The position numbers and the translations under genes were made by a program. The notes below the pieces were generated by a model. It was not told the origin of the DNA, ran no database searches, and saw only the letters and a program-made list of their open reading frames with translations. Shown here piece by piece: positions 31,310 to 33,504 of a stretch of DNA of 33,504 nt (position 1 is its first letter; each line of letters starts with the position of its first letter). Source of the DNA: Candidatus Altimarinota bacterium (GTDB lineage: Bacteria > Patescibacteriota > Gracilibacteria > UBA4473); the NCBI GenBank assembly GCA_021735575.1, contig JAIPGU010000004.1, positions 1 to 33,504 on the forward strand. Direction: 5' to 3'.

Positions 31310-32503
31310 ATGGCAGATAAGTTCGACAGAAGCAAGCCCCATGTCAACGTTGGTACAATTGGACACGTTGATCACGGAAAAACAACCCTTACGGCCGCAA
31401 TGACGTATGTACTCGCAGAGCGTCTTCCTTCAGCTATCAACAAACAGGTAGCATTCGATAAAATTGATAATGCTCCAGAGGAAAAAGCTCGAGGGATTAC
31501 AATTGCGACCTCACACCAAGAATACGAATCCGAAAAACGACACTACGCACACGTCGACTGCCCTGGTCATGCCGACTATGTTAAAAACATGATTACCGGA
31601 GCCGCTCAAATGGATGGTGCGATTCTTGTCGTTGCCGCCACAGATGGTCCGATGCCACAAACAAAAGAACACATCCTCTTGGCAAGACAAGTAGGGGTGG
31701 ACAACATCGTTGTCTTTTTGAATAAATGCGACATGGTCGATGATCAGGAAATGATCGACCTCGTGGAAATGGAAATTCGAGAAGAACTCTCCAAAAGAGA
31801 GTACGATGGAGATAAAGCTGTTATTGTTCGTGGTTCTGCCCTCAAAGCTCTCGAGGATCCGAAGGGAGAGTGGGGAGACAAAATCATGGAACTTGTGAAA
31901 GCTCTGGACGAAAACATTCCTGAACCAGAACGTCCAGTAGACAAAACCTTTCTTATGTCTGTGGAAGATGTTTTCTCCATTAAAGGACGCGGAACAGTCG
32001 CCACTGGTCGTATTGAGCAAGGAATCGTAAAAGTGAACGAAGAAGTTGAGATCGTCGGAATTCACCCGACTCGAAAGACGGTAGTAACGGGAGTAGAAAT
32101 GTTTAAGAAATTGCTGGATGAGGGACGAGCCGGAGATAATGTTGGTCTTTTGCTTCGAGGAATTGAGCGAGAAGATATTGAACGCGGACAGGTTCTCTCA
32201 AAACCAGGAACCATTACCCCTCATACAGAATTTGAGTCAGAAGTATATATCTTGAAAAAAGAAGAAGGTGGACGACACACTCCATTCTTTAAGGGGTACA
32301 AACCTCAGTTCTTCATCCGTACAACGGATGTTACCGGAGAAATCATCTTGCCTGATGGTGTAGAGATGATTATGCCTGGAGACAATACAAAATTCAAAGT
32401 AACACTCGGAGCTCCTATTGCCTTGAACGAAGGAACCAGATTCGCTATCCGAGAAGGAGGACGAACTGTTGGAGCGGGAGTAGTGACGAAGATTTTGAAG
32501 TAA
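31310..32503 (+). CDS. tuf: Elongation factor Tu
   Basis: The GTPase that brings aminoacyl-tRNA to the ribosome. It has 397 aa, full length. G1 is GHVDHGKT (18-25), the switch region ARGITI, G3 [13 protein letters not shown]4 NKCD, G5 GSALKAL, then domains 2 and 3 ([17 protein letters not shown]). It stands alone, not in an str operon with fusA and rpsG. It is followed by a strong terminator. Confidence 0.98.
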   Translation: MADKFDRSKPHVNVGTIGHVDHGKTTLTAAMTYVLAERLPSAINKQVAFDKIDNAPEEKARGITIATSHQEYESEKRHYAHVDCPGHADYVKNMITGAAQMDGAILVVAATDGPMPQTKEHILLARQVGVDNIVVFLNKCDMVDDQEMIDLVEMEIREELSKREYDGDKAVIVRGSALKALEDPKGEWGDKIMELVKALDENIPEPERPVDKTFLMSVEDVFSIKGRGTVATGRIEQGIVKVNEEVEIVGIHPTRKTVVTGVEMFKKLLDEGRAGDNVGLLLRGIEREDIERGQVLSKPGTITPHTEFESEVYILKKEEGGRHTPFFKGYKPQFFIRTTDVTGEIILPDGVEMIMPGDNTKFKVTLGAPIALNEGTRFAIREGGRTVGAGVVTKILK

Positions 32504-32581
32504 GTGAGACTCAGCGAGGAAACGAGCTGTAAGTCGAACTTATCCTGAGCGTAGCGAAGGATCTCTCATATATCGCATGAT

Positions 32582-32611
32582 AAAAGAGCATTCGAAAGGA
32601 TGCTCTTTTTA
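32582..32611 (+). terminator. Rho-independent terminator of tuf
   Basis: AAAAGAGCAT (32582-32591) pairs with ATGCTCTTTT (32600-32609), extended by two more pairs to a GAAA loop, with a T-run. The spacer 32504-32896 also contains a CCTGAGCGTAGCGAAGGAT module, a G/C-run repeat (32676-32748) and a GTATAC dyad. Confidence 0.85.
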
Positions 32612-32675
32612 AATCAAAAGAATGTTAAATGCTAAATGTAAAAGGTAAAAATAAATTCTAAATTTCAAAATAAAA

Positions 32676-32748
32676 ACCGTCCCCCTGCTCCCCTTTGTAA
32701 GGGGAGATGTCTGAAGGACAGAGGGGTTAAAGGGATTTAGGGGGTTTT
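32676..32748. repeat. Dispersed G/C-run repeat downstream of tuf
   Basis: CCCCTTTGTAAGGGGAGATG and related self-complementary runs, akin to 7735-7925. No gene is seen here. Confidence 0.5.
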
Positions 32749-32804
32749 TAATATTAATGCTTAAGATTTCTTTTAACATTTAACCTTTTGCCTTTGACAT
32801 TTTT

Positions 32805-32823
32805 TGTATACCCCCAGTATACA
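32805..32823. repeat. TGTATAC-N5-GTATACA dyad, copy 5
   Basis: TGTATACCCCCAGTATACA, downstream of tuf and before a small membrane-protein gene. Confidence 0.75.
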
Positions 32824-32896
32824 TTCTTTTGTCAACCCTCTTTTTGTAACAAAACTATTACTTTTCCGTTTTAACGAAATGGAAGGGGAGAGTGGA

Positions 32897-33067
32897 ATGC
32901 GGAAAAGGATTTTTAATCTCTTTTCTCGCGTTTTTTCGACCTCTTCTTTTTTAACCCCTTTTTCCATGGATCCCGTAATCTCGGTATCGATAGGGCTTGT
33001 ATTTCTGCTCTTACTCATGATGACGAGTATTTCCGTGGAAAAGCGTCCTCGAGCGCGGATATTCTAA
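32897..33067 (+). CDS. Small single-pass membrane protein (56 aa)
   Basis: Unrecognised. A basic, aromatic N-terminus (MRKRIFNLFSRVF) is followed by one membrane helix (about 28-46, VISVSIGLVFLLLLMMTSI) and a short basic tail (EKRPRARIF). The start ATG at 32897 has GGAAGGGGAGAG upstream, a good Shine-Dalgarno sequence; ATG at 32879 would add six residues but has no such site. A perfect terminator hairpin follows 32 bp after the stop, which supports a real transcription unit. No function is proposed. Confidence 0.6.
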   Translation: MRKRIFNLFSRVFSTSSFLTPFSMDPVISVSIGLVFLLLLMMTSISVEKRPRARIF

Positions 33068-33098
33068 ACTGAAACAGCGTCGAGGCTCGTCATCTCTC

Positions 33099-33129
33099 AA
33101 AAAGCGTGGTCTCTGTGATCACGCTTTTT
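33099..33129 (+). terminator. Terminator of the small membrane protein gene
   Basis: AAAAAGCGTG (33099-33108), 11-nt loop, CACGCTTTTT (33120-33129). A perfect 10-bp stem with a T-run. Confidence 0.8.
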
Positions 33130-33136
33130 ATATGTC

Positions 33137-33376
33137 ATGAAAAATCCGAGCACGCCCGAGAGCGTGCTCGAAAAAATCTGCTCTCAGTTTCGCAATACAT
33201 GGATGGTCCAATCGATGTATTCCGAAGCTTGCGAACGCTCCTGGGGACTAAGAAGTCCCTCTTTGTACGTTCGCAACTTCCTCCATGCCATCTGCCAAGA
33301 GTACTGCTTCTCTTCTGGCAGCACCAGAGCCACCCCCATATGTTCTGCCATTTCTGACAGAAGGGAATATAGCTAA
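33137..33376 (+). pseudogene. Gene fragment interrupted by an IS630-type insertion
   Basis: A coding-looking frame of 79 codons, rich in Cys, Ser, Arg and Trp, starts MKNPSTPESVLEKIC. Its last residues (EYS, then TAA at 33374-33376) are encoded by the TATAGCTAA end of the inserted element, so the original gene was probably longer and its 3' part lies beyond the IS. No family was recognised. A 9-bp hairpin (CGAGCACGC/GCGTGCTCG, 33147-33170) lies within it; read on the minus strand it is followed by a T-run and could be a terminator, so the alternative is that this is non-coding DNA. Confidence 0.45.
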
Positions 33377-33504
33377 TTCAAAATAGTTTGTCATAATAAA
33401 AAGAAAGGTAGATAATAAGGGGGATGGCATATTCGATGGATTATCGGCAACGAGTATTTGAGATAAAGAATAGTGAAGATTTAACATATGAAGAAACAAG
33501 TAAT
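33372..33504 (+). mobile_element. IS630-like insertion sequence, left end (runs off the window)
   Basis: Begins after a TA (33370-33371) with GCTAATTCAAAATAGTTTGTCA. The transposase start follows at 33424. The end resembles TATAGCTGGTTCAAAACGAT at 28894 and, more loosely, the MITE-like ends at 258, 10251 and 15691. The right end is outside the window. Confidence 0.6.
33424..33504 (+). CDS. IS630-family transposase, N-terminal fragment
   Basis: The first 27 codons read MAYSMDYRQRVFEIKNSED then LTYEETSN and run off the window end. The M-x-YS-x-D-x-R-x-x-V beginning followed by an alternating helix is the start of the helix-turn-helix domain of IS630/Tc1-mariner transposases, which insert at TA. 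AAGGGGG directly precedes the ATG; ATG at 33436 is an alternative. The catalytic DDE domain is not in the window, so intactness cannot be judged. Confidence 0.65.
   Translation, partial: MAYSMDYRQRVFEIKNSEDLTYEETSN

Noticed and set aside
32773-33018. 81-aa minus-strand frame opposite the small membrane protein
   Set aside because: There is no ribosome site, it crosses the GTATAC dyad, and the plus-strand gene has a Shine-Dalgarno sequence, a membrane helix and a terminator.
1-33504. UGA recoded as glycine
   Set aside because: trpE and the 59-aa gene end in UGA at the expected family or operon positions, and no essential gene needs read-through.
1-33504. tRNA or rRNA genes
   Set aside because: No cloverleaf with an anticodon arm and CCA-type end or rRNA signature was recognised in the spacers; the cloverleaf-like palindromes at 76-133 and 6537-6589 have only two inner hairpins and no tRNA consensus bases.

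Overview
The window looks like a chromosomal segment from an uncultured bacterium of the Candidate Phyla Radiation (Patescibacteria), perhaps near Peregrinibacteria. The placement is an inference from four things: the compact gene set, isolated single housekeeping genes, many genes without a Shine-Dalgarno sequence, and repeat-filled spacers. UGA is used as a stop (trpE, the 59-codon gene at 6719-6898), so the UGA=Gly code of Gracilibacteria/Absconditabacteria does not apply.

Layout. 1-449: spacer full of palindromic repeats. 450-3260 (-): very large acidic protein of unknown function. 3428-5194: stand-alone V/A-type ATPase subunit A. 5485-6519: PiT-like permease. 6719-7710 (-): D-Ala-D-Ala dipeptidase coupled to a tiny gene. 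7945-8268 (-): TrpR-like YerC family regulator. 8431-9891: hisS. 10531-15539: RND efflux pump (membrane-fusion protein plus permease). 15925-16401 (-): ruvC. 16587-24576: tryptophan locus, ordered trpR, trpE, 2H phosphoesterase, trpG, trpD, trpC, trpB, trpA, trpF. 24750-26301: membrane-anchored alpha/beta hydrolase and lipoprotein. 26174-27172 (-): WecA/TagO-type sugar-phosphate transferase. 27340-28866: comM. 29045-29980 (-): trxB. 30154-31206: mscS. 31310-32503: tuf. 32897-33067: small membrane protein. 33137-33376: gene apparently cut by an IS630-type element whose transposase starts at 33424 and runs off the window.

How the genes work together. The trp locus encodes every step from chorismate to tryptophan, with a TrpR homologue as first gene. 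A sequence resembling the E. coli trp operator overlaps the trpR -35 region, which suggests end-product autoregulation. TrpE keeps the LLES feedback motif. Envelope functions (dipeptidase, TagO-like transferase, RND pump, MscS, lipoprotein) are scattered between.

The most unusual layer is non-coding. (a) About 150-180 bp elements have shared terminal inverted repeats and TA flanks, carry two different hairpin cargos, and have ends resembling the IS630-like end at the right edge. (b) A 127-bp inverted repeat pair encloses trpG. (c) A 19-bp dyad, TGTATAC-N5-GTATACA, occurs five times, always just downstream of genes. (d) Two palindromes fold into exact three-way junctions, and other hairpins share an outer stem but swap the inner stem. 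(e) Two arrays of 8-bp direct repeats lie in promoter regions. (f) Six genes have a good promoter whose predicted start lies 0-3 nt before the start codon, suggesting leaderless mRNAs.
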